A DNA stretch of 64,000 nt from Pirellulaceae bacterium (GCA_026004775.1 BPJU01000001.1:248001-312000), one strand, 5' to 3'. Positions 50,770 through 59,675 are shown, counted from the first letter of the stretch. The notes: generated from the letters alone by a model not told the origin. Made by a program: numbers and translations.

Positions 50770-51855
50770 TCAATCCGTAGCCAGCTTACGCAGTTCACCG
50801 AGAAGTTCGGCGGCGGAAGGGCGATCGGAGAAAGTGTGAGCCCGACGCGCGTAGCGGATGACGCCCTGCTTGTCGATAAGGAACGTAGCCGGGCGGTTGC
50901 TGAGTTCGGTGTGGATACGCATCTGAAACGCTACGCCGTAGGTGGCACTCAACGTGTAGGCGGCGTCGAGCAGCAAGGGAATGGCCAGGTCTTGTTGCGA
51001 GACACCGGCGTCGCGCAACAGACCACGTGCGGCCCACGAATCGTGAGGGTCCACGGCAAGTATTTCGGCATCGAGCTGCCGAATGTCAGCCAGCCTGCCG
51101 CGCAACTGCGCGAGCTGGCCGTGGCAGACCGGTCACGTGTCACCGTAGAGAAACACCAGAATCACATGCTTGCGGCCACGAAAGTCGCTCAACCGAATCG
51201 GCTGCCCATCCAGGACCGGCAATTCGAAGTCCGGTGCCGGTTGACCGACGGCAGCCGAGTTGATCGACTTCCAGTCCCAGTTGGTTAGACGCTCGATGAC
51301 ACCCGAGTCCAGCGGCGTGGTCCCGCGTTGCTGGGCGTACATGGCGTGGCGGCGAATGTCCCGGTTTGTTTCGGTACGCATCAGGGAATCCCAATCGACA
51401 CGATTGGCGTAGCCCAACAATCCCAAACTGTCGATCAAATACAGTCGTACGGCCGGCTCCCGCTCCCTGCGCACGGCCTGCTCTAAAGGGTCGAAGGGTA
51501 CCGCGGATCCCAGGTAACCAAGAGTCTGGGCCGCCAAGATACGTTCGGGCACCGTTCCTTGGTTCAGCCGCTCCAACAATAGCGGCACACTGGCTGGGCC
51601 CGCTTTGACCAGCGCCTGGAACGCCCACATCCTCGCAATCCAACCCTGATCCTCCGAAACCCGCATATAGCCTGCTTGTTCCCCGCCGAACCTTTCGGTC
51701 CATGCCGAGTCGCTCCAATGACGGGCGAAACGGCTGATCCATTGTTCGGGCGAAGAATCCTCGGCCGGCCGTTGCTGGCCAAATGCGCTCGGGATGCAGC
51801 TAACCAATACGATGCCGATTGCCCAGCCACACTGAAGATAGCAACGAGAAGCCAT
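50770..51855 (-). CDS. Redoxin (AhpC/TSA-type) protein with in-frame TGA at the CxxC position: candidate selenoprotein
   Basis: Reading through the TGA at 51133-51135 gives one 361-residue protein. The signal segment ([20 protein letters not shown]) is followed by HEAT-like helices (residues ~75-150: [29 protein letters not shown]). The redoxin domain starts at ~204 with [20 protein letters not shown]. It reaches [10 protein letters not shown], then U241-P-V-C244, a U-x-x-C in place of C-x-x-C. The second part continues in the same frame ([20 protein letters not shown] ... [20 protein letters not shown]), with no frame change. A hairpin after the UGA fits a bacterial SECIS. The ATG at 51855 is used. 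The alternative is a nonsense mutation; the intact downstream half argues against it. Confidence 0.75.
51089..51119 (-). promoter_or_regulatory. Candidate bacterial SECIS hairpin
   Basis: In the mRNA (minus strand) the TGA at 51133-51135 is followed by 13 nt. A lower stem, GCCAGC pairing with GCUGGC, comes next. After a U / GCAG internal loop, the upper stem CGCGC pairs with GCGCG around the apical loop AGUU. The loop has G and U near its 5' side and lies about 25 nt from the UGA, as expected for SelB-binding bacterial SECIS elements. The stem also encodes protein, as these elements usually do. Binding by SelB is inferred. Confidence 0.6.
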
Positions 51856-51988
51856 GTTCGTTTGACCTTTCCGGAAAGCGGAGATCAACTTTCTACTGGC
51901 GCTTGGTTCCTCTTATACCACCCTAGCGGTTCTTTCTTTTTCAGCTTGGGCACAGTTGACCGTGCCGGCCGGCAGCCGCTGCACGAAC

Positions 51989-53122
51989 TCAGCAACAGCT
52001 TCCATCCGGCCGGCAGCAAGAGGGCTTTTTCTCCAGTGGGTCGGCGGCCGGGCCTTGCCCTACCTGAGCCTTTGGGAAAGTTCCATTGGTGGCCGGTTCG
52101 TTACAAGAAAACATTTCGCGACACATCGAACGCTGGATCAGTTCCCAAGTTTGCGTATCCACGTCAGCCGGCCGGCCACGCTCGAACCGTTGTCCCAAAT
52201 CGTCTTCCACCGCACGAAATGGTCCTCGATAGATGACCGTGGCGGCCCGCTGGCCCCTGGTGGCAGTGGGTTTGTGGGCGACGATGGTCACTGACCGGAA
52301 GGCGATGCCGTCTACGATCTTCCAGGGCTCGCTTTGTCGCTGGGCGATATAGGCACCCACAAACCCCGCATTGGTAAATGCATCCAAAAAGCGATCTTCA
52401 CGGAAGGCACCGGAAATACAACCGGACCACAATTGTGGATCTGCCTGCAAAGATGGCGGCACGTTACGGTCGCTGACGATATCGCTGATAGCGACACGGC
52501 CGCCCGGGCGAAGCACTCGGAAAATCTCGGCGAACAATTGAGGCCGGTCGCTGTGCCGTACCAGGTTCAAGACACAATTCGACAGGACGCAATCCACCGA
52601 TGCGTCGGCCAGCAACGGCTGTTGTGCGGCGAGTTCCTCTTCCCATTGGCGCAGCCGAAGATAGTCGCTGGAATTCCGGATCGGCTGGCGGGACAGACGT
52701 TCTTCGAGCAGTTCCAGATCGAGCCGCAGGTTTTGGATTAGGCCGCATCGGAACGTCACATTGGCATATCCCAGCCGTTCGGCCACAATTGGGGCATTGC
52801 GGCGAGCCACGGCGAGCATGTGCGGGTTGGCGTCGATACCGATCACGTGGCCTGCGGGACCCACAAGCTGGGCAGCGATAAAGCAGAGCTTGCCGGCACC
52901 GCTTCCCAGGTCCACCACGGTTTCACCGGGCTGCACATAGCCGGTGGGGTTGCCACAGCCATAGTCTTTCTGCAACACCTCGTCCGGAATAACTTCCAAC
53001 AGTTTTGGGTCGTATTGCGTCGGGCAACAAAGCGCCTCCTCGCGGTTCTGCGCTGCTGCCGCGTATCGTTCGAACACACTCGCCTCGGCCACGAAACCGA
53101 TTCGGCTATTATCGCCCTCCAC
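51989..53122 (-). CDS. ArsM-like SAM-dependent methyltransferase with Cys-rich tail
   Basis: A 377-residue methyltransferase. The GTG at 53122 follows a near-perfect AAAGGAGGT. The N-terminal segment has ALCCPTQYDPKLLEVIP and YGCGNPTGYVQPGE. The SAM motif is VVDLGSGAGKLCFIAAQLVG, with VIGIDANPHMLAVARRNA after it. CVLSNCVLNLV and FRVLRPGGRVAISDIVSD follow. This matches arsenite S-adenosylmethyltransferases, whose Cys residues bind As(III). The tail ends in SCCRPDGSCC, a possible metal(loid) site. An extra 40-residue segment (LRLDLELLEERLSRQPIRN) interrupts the usual fold. It lies 133 bp upstream of the redoxin gene on the same strand. Confidence 0.7.
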   Translation of the reverse strand: MEGDNSRIGFVAEASVFERYAAAAQNREEALCCPTQYDPKLLEVIPDEVLQKDYGCGNPTGYVQPGETVVDLGSGAGKLCFIAAQLVGPAGHVIGIDANPHMLAVARRNAPIVAERLGYANVTFRCGLIQNLRLDLELLEERLSRQPIRNSSDYLRLRQWEEELAAQQPLLADASVDCVLSNCVLNLVRHSDRPQLFAEIFRVLRPGGRVAISDIVSDRNVPPSLQADPQLWSGCISGAFREDRFLDAFTNAGFVGAYIAQRQSEPWKIVDGIAFRSVTIVAHKPTATRGQRAATVIYRGPFRAVEDDLGQRFERGRPADVDTQTWELIQRSMCREMFSCNEPATNGTFPKAQVGQGPAADPLEKKPSCCRPDGSCC

Positions 53123-53326
53123 CCTTCCACCTCCTTTGCCTGCTGTTCTGGTGTTACCAGCGATTCTCCTGCACCGTTGTCCTGTGCTGCAAGACACGGG
53201 GAGCACGCCCGGGGGACATAGCGCTTGACGCTCCAGTCCATCCCATCCTTACAAATCTGCGGGGGCCCCGCAAATGGGCAACCCCGGCGGGACAATGGCT
53301 AAATCAAGCGAGCTAACTCCCTCGTG

Positions 53327-53366
53327 CCGGCAAAAGAGAAAACCGCCCATGTCCCTCAGGGCGGTT
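53327..53366 (-). terminator. Intrinsic terminator of the hybrid kinase gene
   Basis: On the minus strand, AACCGCCC (53366-53359) pairs with GGGCGGTT (53348-53341) around a 10-nt loop (TGAGGGACAT). It is followed by TTTTCTCTTTT. It lies 34 bp after the stop of the hybrid kinase gene at 53400. An 8-bp GC-rich stem plus a T-rich run is a standard rho-independent terminator. Confidence 0.75.
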
Positions 53367-53399
53367 GTGCTGGGGCAGCACTCGTCTCACTATCCGGCG

Positions 53400-55508
53400 T
53401 TAGGATGCCAGCGGCAGATACTTGACAAGAAGTGCGCGCAGGTCATCGCCTTCGATCGGTTTGGCCACGATCTCGGTCATTCCCGAAAGCATAGCTTCCC
53501 GCCGGCTGCTATCATCGCAGGTGGCTGTAACGCCGACGATCGGGACCGACGCGGCTGTGCCGTTTGAGGGGTGGCGGTGGCGAATGTGGCGCGTGACGCT
53601 GAAGCCGTCCATCTCGGGAATCTGACAATCGAGGAGCACCAGATCGAACGGGATGTTGTCGGCGGCTTGGATCGCCGCTTTGCCGTCGCCCGCCACGTAG
53701 CACGTGCAGCCCATGAGTTTCAGGAGTTCGGAAAGGTAAAGTTGGTTCACCGGATTGTCTTCCACCACCAGCACGTTACCCCTTAAGCGAGGGATCATGC
53801 CAGCCGTGTTTACGCACATGACATTCTCGGAAGCGGTGTCTGGTCGGTCGGTATCCGCCTTTGCTGGGGAGGACGGTATCGGGCCCGAGCCCGCAACCGC
53901 CCCGCTCTTCATGCGCTTTACCAGCTTCCGTAACTGGTCGTAAAGCTGCTGCGTATCAAAAGCTCCGCAAGTGGTACGCGTTCCCTCGGGTTGCGACGAG
54001 GTTACCAGTATGGGCAAGTCGGCCGGGCCGCAGGAAGCTTCGGACTTACCCACAGAATGCTGTTGGCTGTGGTCCACGACCAACACGGCCGGCAATCCCT
54101 GTTGTCGGGCGTTGCGTACGGCCGCCACGCCATCCTCACACGTGGCGCAGCGCCGCCACTGCGCACCCCAGTACCGCAAACAACGCCTCAGATGCCGTTG
54201 GGCCACGGTATCACTGCGGCCATCCCAAACGCAAAGTCCCTTGAAGGGGAGATGGCTCTTGTGGGCTGGTGAGTACACCTCGGCTATCGCGACCGGAAGT
54301 ACGACCTGAAAGACCGAACCGCTCCTTTGAACAGTTCGAATGCGCAGCCGACCGTTCAATTTCTTGATCAGCTCCGTGCACAGACTCAGCTCCAGGCCGA
54401 TGCCACCCAGTGGCCGGCCGGCCGAAAGATCTGTCCCACATGGTCCACCCGCAGATGTCTCCCATCGACCGGCGGTAAGGCCGGGGCCGGCGTCGCTTAC
54501 GGTGAAGTAGAGGCGGCCGCGGCCCGAACCGCGGGTCACCAGCCGCATCCGCAGCGTGACGGTTCCGCCCGTCAAAGACCTGGCGGCACTGTCAAGAAGT
54601 ATTTTCAGTAGCCTGGCTATCGACGTCTGATCACAGATGGCAGCGACGCATGCCGACGGATCGAGTAGCCCGTAAAACGTCAGACCTTCTTCTTGGGAGG
54701 TTTTTTCCATCCATTGGCTGGCCTGCTGCATCAGTGCGGGCAAATCGCACCGGTCGCACACGGGGCGCTCTGCGCCGGTCTGTAGGTCGGTCAGAGCAAT
54801 CAGGTCGTTGACCATAGTCAGAAGGGAACGGCTGGTTCTTTGTGCCACATGCACATAGTGCCGCTGCTTGACCGAAAGAGGTGTGGCGGCCAACAAATCA
54901 AGCATTCCCAGCGTGCCGTGAATCGGCGTCCGCAGTTCGTGGCTGACGAGCGACAAGAATTGCTGTTTGGTGCGGAGGGCTTGCTTGAGCTTGGCTCGGA
55001 CGCGGGTCAGTTGCTGTTTGGCTGCCATGCAGCAGTGTTGCAGCTTCCGGTACTCGGCAAGCCCGATTCGCGGGCCATCGGAAAAGTGCGCTGCCGACTG
55101 GGGGTTGGATTGCGTGACGTCGCCCGGTTCTGACGGCCAAAGCAGCGTCGCCCAGACAGGGCGTTCGGCTCTTACCACCAAGGCCATGACGCCCGCCACG
55201 GGCTGCCGGCTTCCACGGCAGTGCAAATGGCCGTCGAGCTGTTTGAGAGGCAACTGGCACTGCCCGTCGTTTTTTTCACCCACGACAAGCCAAGTCGTAC
55301 ATCGAACCGTCAACACCTCGTCTACTGAGCGTCCAATCAGAGCTTTGCGGTCCTGCCCCGTCCAACGGACAAGCCAGTCGTTGGCCGCCAGAATCGAGCC
55401 TGTCTCGTCACACAGCAACACCCCCAGTTGTGGGTAACCGGGTAGTGTGGAGGACTGGAAAGTGGAACTGGAAGTCGCCATTGTTTCACCGTGGCAGTCG
55501 GCAATCAT
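53400..55508 (-). CDS. Hybrid sensor histidine kinase with PAS-like and receiver domains
   Basis: A 702-residue kinase. The N-terminal region is PAS-like (LGVLLCDETGSILAANDWLV). The HisKA motif is FLSLVSHELRTPIHGTLGML, and the HATPase domain has FTVSDAGPGLTAG and GGIGLELSLCTELIKKLNGR. A degenerate receiver-like segment (LPAVLVVDHSQQ) precedes a true receiver with VLVVEDNPVNQLYLSELLKL, LVLLDCQIPEMDGFSVTRHI and IVAKPIEGDDLRALL. It is soluble, with no clear membrane helices. A phosphorelay is likely. An alternative start is the ATG at 55481 (MATSSSTFQ). The gene ends just before an intrinsic terminator. Confidence 0.9.
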   Translation of the reverse strand: MIADCHGETMATSSSTFQSSTLPGYPQLGVLLCDETGSILAANDWLVRWTGQDRKALIGRSVDEVLTVRCTTWLVVGEKNDGQCQLPLKQLDGHLHCRGSRQPVAGVMALVVRAERPVWATLLWPSEPGDVTQSNPQSAAHFSDGPRIGLAEYRKLQHCCMAAKQQLTRVRAKLKQALRTKQQFLSLVSHELRTPIHGTLGMLDLLAATPLSVKQRHYVHVAQRTSRSLLTMVNDLIALTDLQTGAERPVCDRCDLPALMQQASQWMEKTSQEEGLTFYGLLDPSACVAAICDQTSIARLLKILLDSAARSLTGGTVTLRMRLVTRGSGRGRLYFTVSDAGPGLTAGRWETSAGGPCGTDLSAGRPLGGIGLELSLCTELIKKLNGRLRIRTVQRSGSVFQVVLPVAIAEVYSPAHKSHLPFKGLCVWDGRSDTVAQRHLRRCLRYWGAQWRRCATCEDGVAAVRNARQQGLPAVLVVDHSQQHSVGKSEASCGPADLPILVTSSQPEGTRTTCGAFDTQQLYDQLRKLVKRMKSGAVAGSGPIPSSPAKADTDRPDTASENVMCVNTAGMIPRLRGNVLVVEDNPVNQLYLSELLKLMGCTCYVAGDGKAAIQAADNIPFDLVLLDCQIPEMDGFSVTRHIRHRHPSNGTAASVPIVGVTATCDDSSRREAMLSGMTEIVAKPIEGDDLRALLVKYLPLAS

Positions 55509-55685
55509 GCATCATCCACAACTTCTTGGGGAGACAGCGCAAACGGCATATCAAAAAAAGATACCATCCGCCGGTGGTGATTCTCTAAAACGAAGCGATG
55601 GGCAACGGTAATTCGGGGGGAAATCCAAGCACAATCAGCCTCACAATTGTCGAAAATGGTACAATCGGAACAGGATGGCAGCCGG

Positions 55686-56135
55686 TCAATCGGGCACGGC
55701 GCCGAAAGCCCTTGCTACTACGGCTTTTTCCGCAAGCTCGTGGTCTTCCATCCGCTGGCAGAACTGGGCGAAATCCCGCCGGATCTTCTCCAGGTATTCC
55801 GCCGAAAGAGTGGCATGGGACCGGAGCTGCGCCACGGTTCGATCCAAAAGACGCAACAATTCCGCGTGTTCGGCCAGAATCCGCCCTACTTCGGCCGAAA
55901 CAGCCGGACAATAGTCGCGCGATTCGACCAACGCTCCCGCTTCCTCTTCGTCAGCAAAGTGGCGGCGCAAAAAGTCCAGTAGCCCCGCCAGTTGGTCCGC
56001 AGCCAATGCCAGTTGTTCGGAGTCTTGTAATCGTTCCAGGGTGGAAGCCACCCTGAGCAACTCCTGTCGCAGATGCTGGTGGTCGCGGCTCAGATGGGCC
56101 AAATAAGTTTGTGTTTCCGGCGTTGGTCCGTTCAT
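55686..56135 (-). CDS. Hemerythrin-domain protein
   Basis: A 149-residue protein with the hemerythrin cation-binding pattern: HLSRDHQHLRQEL near the start, HFADEEEAGAL, AEHAELLRLLDRTVAQL and EDHELAEKAVV. These His/Glu residues hold a di-iron centre. Such proteins sense or store oxygen or respond to nitric oxide and oxidative stress. The ATG at 56135 follows ACGAGGAGCATC, a strong ribosome-binding site, so the frame open to 56288 is not used. It lies 74 bp downstream of the UspA gene on the same strand. Confidence 0.88.
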   Translation of the reverse strand: MNGPTPETQTYLAHLSRDHQHLRQELLRVASTLERLQDSEQLALAADQLAGLLDFLRRHFADEEEAGALVESRDYCPAVSAEVGRILAEHAELLRLLDRTVAQLRSHATLSAEYLEKIRRDFAQFCQRMEDHELAEKAVVARAFGAVPD

Positions 56136-56209
56136 GATGCTCCTCGTTTTCCAGAAATTGACGGCGTCTTGTTGCGTTCGATGCCACAGCCATGGGAGTA
56201 GCATATCTG

Positions 56210-56680
56210 CTACGGGGGTGACGGCGCAGGGGCTGGCGCTTCGGCGGATGGCTTTTTGGCCGGGTGCCGAAAAGTGATCACCGGACACGGTGCGCGCCGC
56301 ACTACCGATTCAGCCACGCTACCCATCAGCAACCGACTGAGTCCCGTTCGACCGTGAGTACCCATCACAATCATGTCCACCTGCTCGTCTTCTGCCAGGC
56401 GCACGATCGCGCCGGCAGGATCTCCCGTGACCAGTCGGTGCTCGTAGCGCACTTGCGGATCCGTCGGTCGCACCGCCTGGAGCATACGGCGGATTTCGTC
56501 GGCCGCCGGCTCCGGCATCCCGTAATACATTTCCCCTCCCCCATACGCCACCGGCGGTTCCTCGACATGCACAATCAACAGCAACGCACCGGATTCACGA
56601 GCCAGCGTCGAGGCCAGCTCCAGGGCCGCATCACCGGTGTGGGAAAAGTCGGTGGGAAACAGGATCTTGCTGAGTTTCAT
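56210..56680 (-). CDS. Universal stress protein (UspA family)
   Basis: A 156-residue UspA-fold protein: KLSKILFPTDFSHTGDAALE, then VDMIVMGTHGRTGLSRLLMG, with the G-x2-G-x9-G-S ATP-binding pattern continuing into GSVAESVVRRAPCPVITFR. It binds ATP and is made under stress in many bacteria. The ATG at 56680 follows GTAAGGAGGTATCCGGC, a strong site; the earlier in-frame start at 56854 is rejected. The Pro/Ala-rich C-terminal tail (KPSAEAPAPAPSPP) is an addition. It is followed 74 bp later by the hemerythrin gene. Confidence 0.9.
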   Translation of the reverse strand: MKLSKILFPTDFSHTGDAALELASTLARESGALLLIVHVEEPPVAYGGGEMYYGMPEPAADEIRRMLQAVRPTDPQVRYEHRLVTGDPAGAIVRLAEDEQVDMIVMGTHGRTGLSRLLMGSVAESVVRRAPCPVITFRHPAKKPSAEAPAPAPSPP

Positions 56681-56857
56681 GCCGGATACCTCCTTACTGC
56701 CGAATGTGCCGCGACGCACGCGCGGCATGTGCGGATCGGCGCACCTCGGGCCAAGGCACTCCTTCGAACCCCGCACCAGGCCTATCGCGTACGCCGACCG
56801 GGTGAGGTGGCTGCCATCTTGCACCGCTGTACGGCTTAGCCCGCTTAAATCCACAGG

Positions 56858-57337
56858 CTATTGACTGGGTAGCGGTTCGATGGCGATGTCCCCGACGACG
56901 GGCGACTCGATGCGAACAAAGTCGTCGACCCGCATGCGAATCGCCTCATGGTGTGTTTGGCCTTCGAAAACGATCCATGGTTGCTCCAGCAGCGAACGCT
57001 CCAGGAGGGTTTTCATGCCGTACAGCGAGCCGAACGGGGGAACCGCCCCCAGCTCGCAGTCGGCAAACCGCTCGGCGATCTCCTGCTCGGAAGCCAAGGC
57101 CACCTTTTTTCCATTGAGCAAACTGCTTGCCAGTTCAAAGCAGATACGCTCTGCGGCGGGCAGCACCGCCACGTAGTAGGCTCCGTCCTGCGGCGTTTTC
57201 AGCACGACCGTTTTGGCAATTCGATGTCCGGAGATGTGTAGCTCGTGGGCCAGATGTTGAGCGTCAAAGGTTTCGCGATGGGCCAGTTTTTCGAACGGGA
57301 CGTGTTTCTGCTTGAGGAACTTGGACAAATCCATCAT
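56858..57337 (-). CDS. YbaK/EbsC-type aminoacyl-tRNA deacylase-like protein
   Basis: A 159-residue YbaK/ProX-domain protein. Typical parts are LKQKHVPFEKLAHRETFDAQ, HRIAKTVVLKTPQDGAYYVA, KKVALASEQEIAERF, and GAVPPFGSLYGMKTLLERSL, with the conserved Lys in RIAKTVVLK. The family hydrolyses mischarged aminoacyl-tRNA, as a free-standing editing domain. The exact tRNA substrate is not visible. The ATG at 57337 follows AAAAGGATTGCT. It is between BON and UspA genes on the same strand. Confidence 0.85.
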   Translation of the reverse strand: MMDLSKFLKQKHVPFEKLAHRETFDAQHLAHELHISGHRIAKTVVLKTPQDGAYYVAVLPAAERICFELASSLLNGKKVALASEQEIAERFADCELGAVPPFGSLYGMKTLLERSLLEQPWIVFEGQTHHEAIRMRVDDFVRIESPVVGDIAIEPLPSQ

Positions 57338-57387
57338 AGCAATCCTTTTCGTCACGCCCTTAAGTTACCGACCGGTTGGTCCGGCCG

Positions 57388-57726
57388 TTATTCGGCCACT
57401 TGTACCTGGTTGTCGATCCGCTCGATCACCGTGGCTTTCACCAGATCCATCACCAGAGACTGAGCCAGTTGTTTCTGATAAAACGACGGCACGCGTCCAC
57501 ACAGTACCAGCGTGGTGCCAGAACGTTTGCACTGCACGTGGCGCAGGGCGTAATAGCCACTGGTCTGAAGTCGCTGCCGCGCCGCCTCAATCACCCTTTC
57601 AGCCAACTCCACCGTGTCGTGATCCGGCAAGGCCAGCGGCACGACGCTCAGCATTCGGTGTTGGCTGACCGACGCATCGCTTTGCGGCGTAGAAAAGGAC
57701 GCGGTGGGGGGCTTCAAATCCATCAT
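57388..57726 (-). CDS. BON-domain protein
   Basis: A 112-residue protein. The BON domain spans ~40-110: ELAERVIEAARQRLQTSGYY, LRHVQCKRSGTTLVLCGRVP, FYQKQLAQSLVMDL and IDNQVQVAE. There is no signal peptide, unlike the BON protein at 12.1-12.8 kb. BON domains are thought to bind phospholipid; the role is unknown. It is encoded 50 bp before the YbaK gene in the same direction. Confidence 0.8.
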   Translation of the reverse strand: MMDLKPPTASFSTPQSDASVSQHRMLSVVPLALPDHDTVELAERVIEAARQRLQTSGYYALRHVQCKRSGTTLVLCGRVPSFYQKQLAQSLVMDLVKATVIERIDNQVQVAE

Positions 57727-57957
57727 GACAGATCCTCTCCATCAGCAAAACGCGCAGAAGCGCAAATAAACACACCACCCCAGCATCGGTATAGCCGTTT
57801 CGAGCAGCATCTGTACCGACGCCAACTTGACGGAAATCGCCAGTAATGGTTAGGGCAACGGCTACGCTTCGGTATCCGACTGGCTACAATCCAAGAGTGG
57901 TTGCGTCCTCCAATAGCTGCTGGGATCATGCATATTGTTACCATACCAAATTACGCA

Positions 57958-58662
57958 CTAATGGCAATCACTGTTCATCACGTTTTTCAATACTTCCTGG
58001 AACAACGCCCCGTCGTGACCGTGGGCGAACAATAACTCTATTGCCGCTGCCACCACTTCATCCAGCACACCGCCCTCTCGTTCCACGATCACCTCAGCCA
58101 GACGCATGGCGGCCAACAATTCCGACACGTGGCAGCCGAAGCGTTTGAGGCAAGCGTCCATCCACGGCTGCCACAGGCCATTTTCAGCGGCATCAGGGCG
58201 CAAGCCACTCGGTGACCAGTCTCTATCCGCACCTGCTCGGCAGAATGCCGTCCATACGCACCGCAGGGTGCGGGCAGCCGCATTGAGGCGGCGGAACTGT
58301 GCATTGGCCAATAGGACTGCCCATGAAAGGTCGGCCGAACGAACCGGCTTCACCAGCCAAGCCATCAAGTAAGGCAAATCGGCAAGTTCTGGTTCAGCAA
58401 CTCGCTCAGTCGCCGCAACTACCACCGCCGGCAAAGCCCGCTCTTGCCACAGTTGCCGCAGAGCGGACAAGCCGTCCAATTGGGGCATTATTACATCGGT
58501 CACCACCACGTCGGGCCAGTCAGCCCGGACGCATCGTATCAGTTCACGGCCATTGCCGGCCACGGTCACCTGATGCCCCATCCGCCGCAAAGCGTTCGCC
58601 AAGAATTGGCGTGTCTGCGGGTCGTCCTCGCCGATAGCAATACGCAAGCCCATGTTTCGCAT
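57958..58662 (-). CDS. Response regulator with unassigned C-terminal helical region
   Basis: A 234-residue protein. The receiver domain has RIAIGEDDPQTRQFLANALR, phospho-acceptor Asp in VVVTDVIMPQLDGLSALRQL, and LVKPVRSADLSWAVLLANAQ with the conserved Lys. The Thr switch position is in VVVAATERVAEP. The C-terminal ~100 residues (WMDACLKRFGCHVSELLAAM, then LLFAHGHDGALFQEVLK) are helical and match no output domain that I know. It is the first gene of the minus-strand stress cluster. The start at 58662 is one of two closely spaced ATGs. Confidence 0.82.
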   Translation of the reverse strand: MRNMGLRIAIGEDDPQTRQFLANALRRMGHQVTVAGNGRELIRCVRADWPDVVVTDVIMPQLDGLSALRQLWQERALPAVVVAATERVAEPELADLPYLMAWLVKPVRSADLSWAVLLANAQFRRLNAAARTLRCVWTAFCRAGADRDWSPSGLRPDAAENGLWQPWMDACLKRFGCHVSELLAAMRLAEVIVEREGGVLDEVVAAAIELLFAHGHDGALFQEVLKNVMNSDCH

Positions 58663-59030
58663 ATGCCTACCGTGTTCACGCCGCGATAGGCCACGGGAAG
58701 CCACCGCGTGTTGCCCAACCAACTGCCTACTCTGTGACGCAAATTGTGTGCCGCAACGCCCGCTTCAAATCCCTGCCAACCTGCGGCGGTGCCCGCCGAT
58801 CCACCGAGCGGAGAATCGGCGGCACTCTGTGCCTATGCCAATGTGCGCGGATTGCCGAGCAAGCAAGGGTGTTTTCATTAGACGGCTGCCGTTTTGTGAG
58901 CTATTAGTTGAGTTGGTGGGCAAGCTTTTGCGAAGGTGCACAAGTCGCGTGCCCCGGGGCAGCCGTTTGGCTGCCGATTGTCCATCGGCGCGCCCTTTTC
59001 ACGCCACGACGTATCTCGGGAGGGCTTATC
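58663..59030. other. Divergent intergenic region
   Basis: About 370 bases between the response regulator (minus) and a secreted protein gene (plus). An upstream in-frame extension of the plus-strand gene to 58908 lacks a ribosome-binding site and is not accepted. I see no RNA gene or clear promoter. GGGAGGGC before 59031 sets the start. Confidence 0.4.
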
Positions 59031-59675
59031 ATGACCAGGCCAGCATCTGCGTTGCGCGCGCTTTTGGGAACTTGCCTTTTCCTGCTGCCGGCAGGTCCGG
59101 CTCCGGTACAGGCCCAATCTGCATCGGTAGTCCAAGTGGAAGAGGAGTGGGAGCTGTTGGTGGCTGAGCCGGATCCCAAGACCGTATCGCCTCAGGTCTC
59201 CTGCACACTTTCTCCGGGAAAAACTCTGGATGGCTGGTATGCCGTGTGGACCGTCAATTACGGGAACATACCCGATTTCGTGCCGGGCGGTATGCAACTG
59301 CAACTTTGGAGCGGTTCGGACTGTGTCAACTGCGTGTCCCTCGATAACGGACAAACTCTGGCCCATGCGAACGAAGTGGTCCATTGGACGCTGCGGATGA
59401 GTAAGACGGCGGACGGATTGGTGTTTGAGGTATCGAACGGTTCCAGTCTGACATGGGGAAACTTTGGAAGCAGCAATGTACTGCGGCTGAGTGTTCCCGG
59501 ATACTCGGGCGACCTGAACAACTACTCCGCGGATCTGTCGGCCGCTAATGCCGAGGTGGGATTTGGCGGCAATCGGGTTGTGAAGTTGGTGTTGAAGCGA
59601 GTGCGGTACACATTAAGTGACGGGAGGGTATGGGAAGACACTACCCCTCGCACAATTCACCAATTGGCACAGTAG
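59031..59675 (+). CDS. Secreted protein of unknown function
   Basis: A 214-residue protein. The signal peptide (MTRPASALRALLGTCLFLLP then AGPAPVQAQS) precedes a beta-rich mature domain (EEEWELLVAEPDPKTVSPQV, GWYAVWTVNYGNIPDF, GGMQLQLWSGSDCVNCVSL). A single pair of Cys (C-V-N-C) could form a disulfide. The ATG at 59031 follows TCGGGAGGGCTTATC. The pattern resembles small planctomycete secreted proteins, but no family is recognised. It lies 90 bp before the TadG-like gene and may be co-transcribed with it. Confidence 0.65.
   Translation: MTRPASALRALLGTCLFLLPAGPAPVQAQSASVVQVEEEWELLVAEPDPKTVSPQVSCTLSPGKTLDGWYAVWTVNYGNIPDFVPGGMQLQLWSGSDCVNCVSLDNGQTLAHANEVVHWTLRMSKTADGLVFEVSNGSSLTWGNFGSSNVLRLSVPGYSGDLNNYSADLSAANAEVGFGGNRVVKLVLKRVRYTLSDGRVWEDTTPRTIHQLAQ

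Noticed and set aside
50770-51135. A separate 111-residue gene starting at 51105, or a frameshifted pseudogene
   Set aside because: The segment has no ribosome-binding site, lacks the start of the redoxin fold and continues the upstream frame exactly. The only interruption is a TGA at the CxxC position, which is better explained by selenocysteine.
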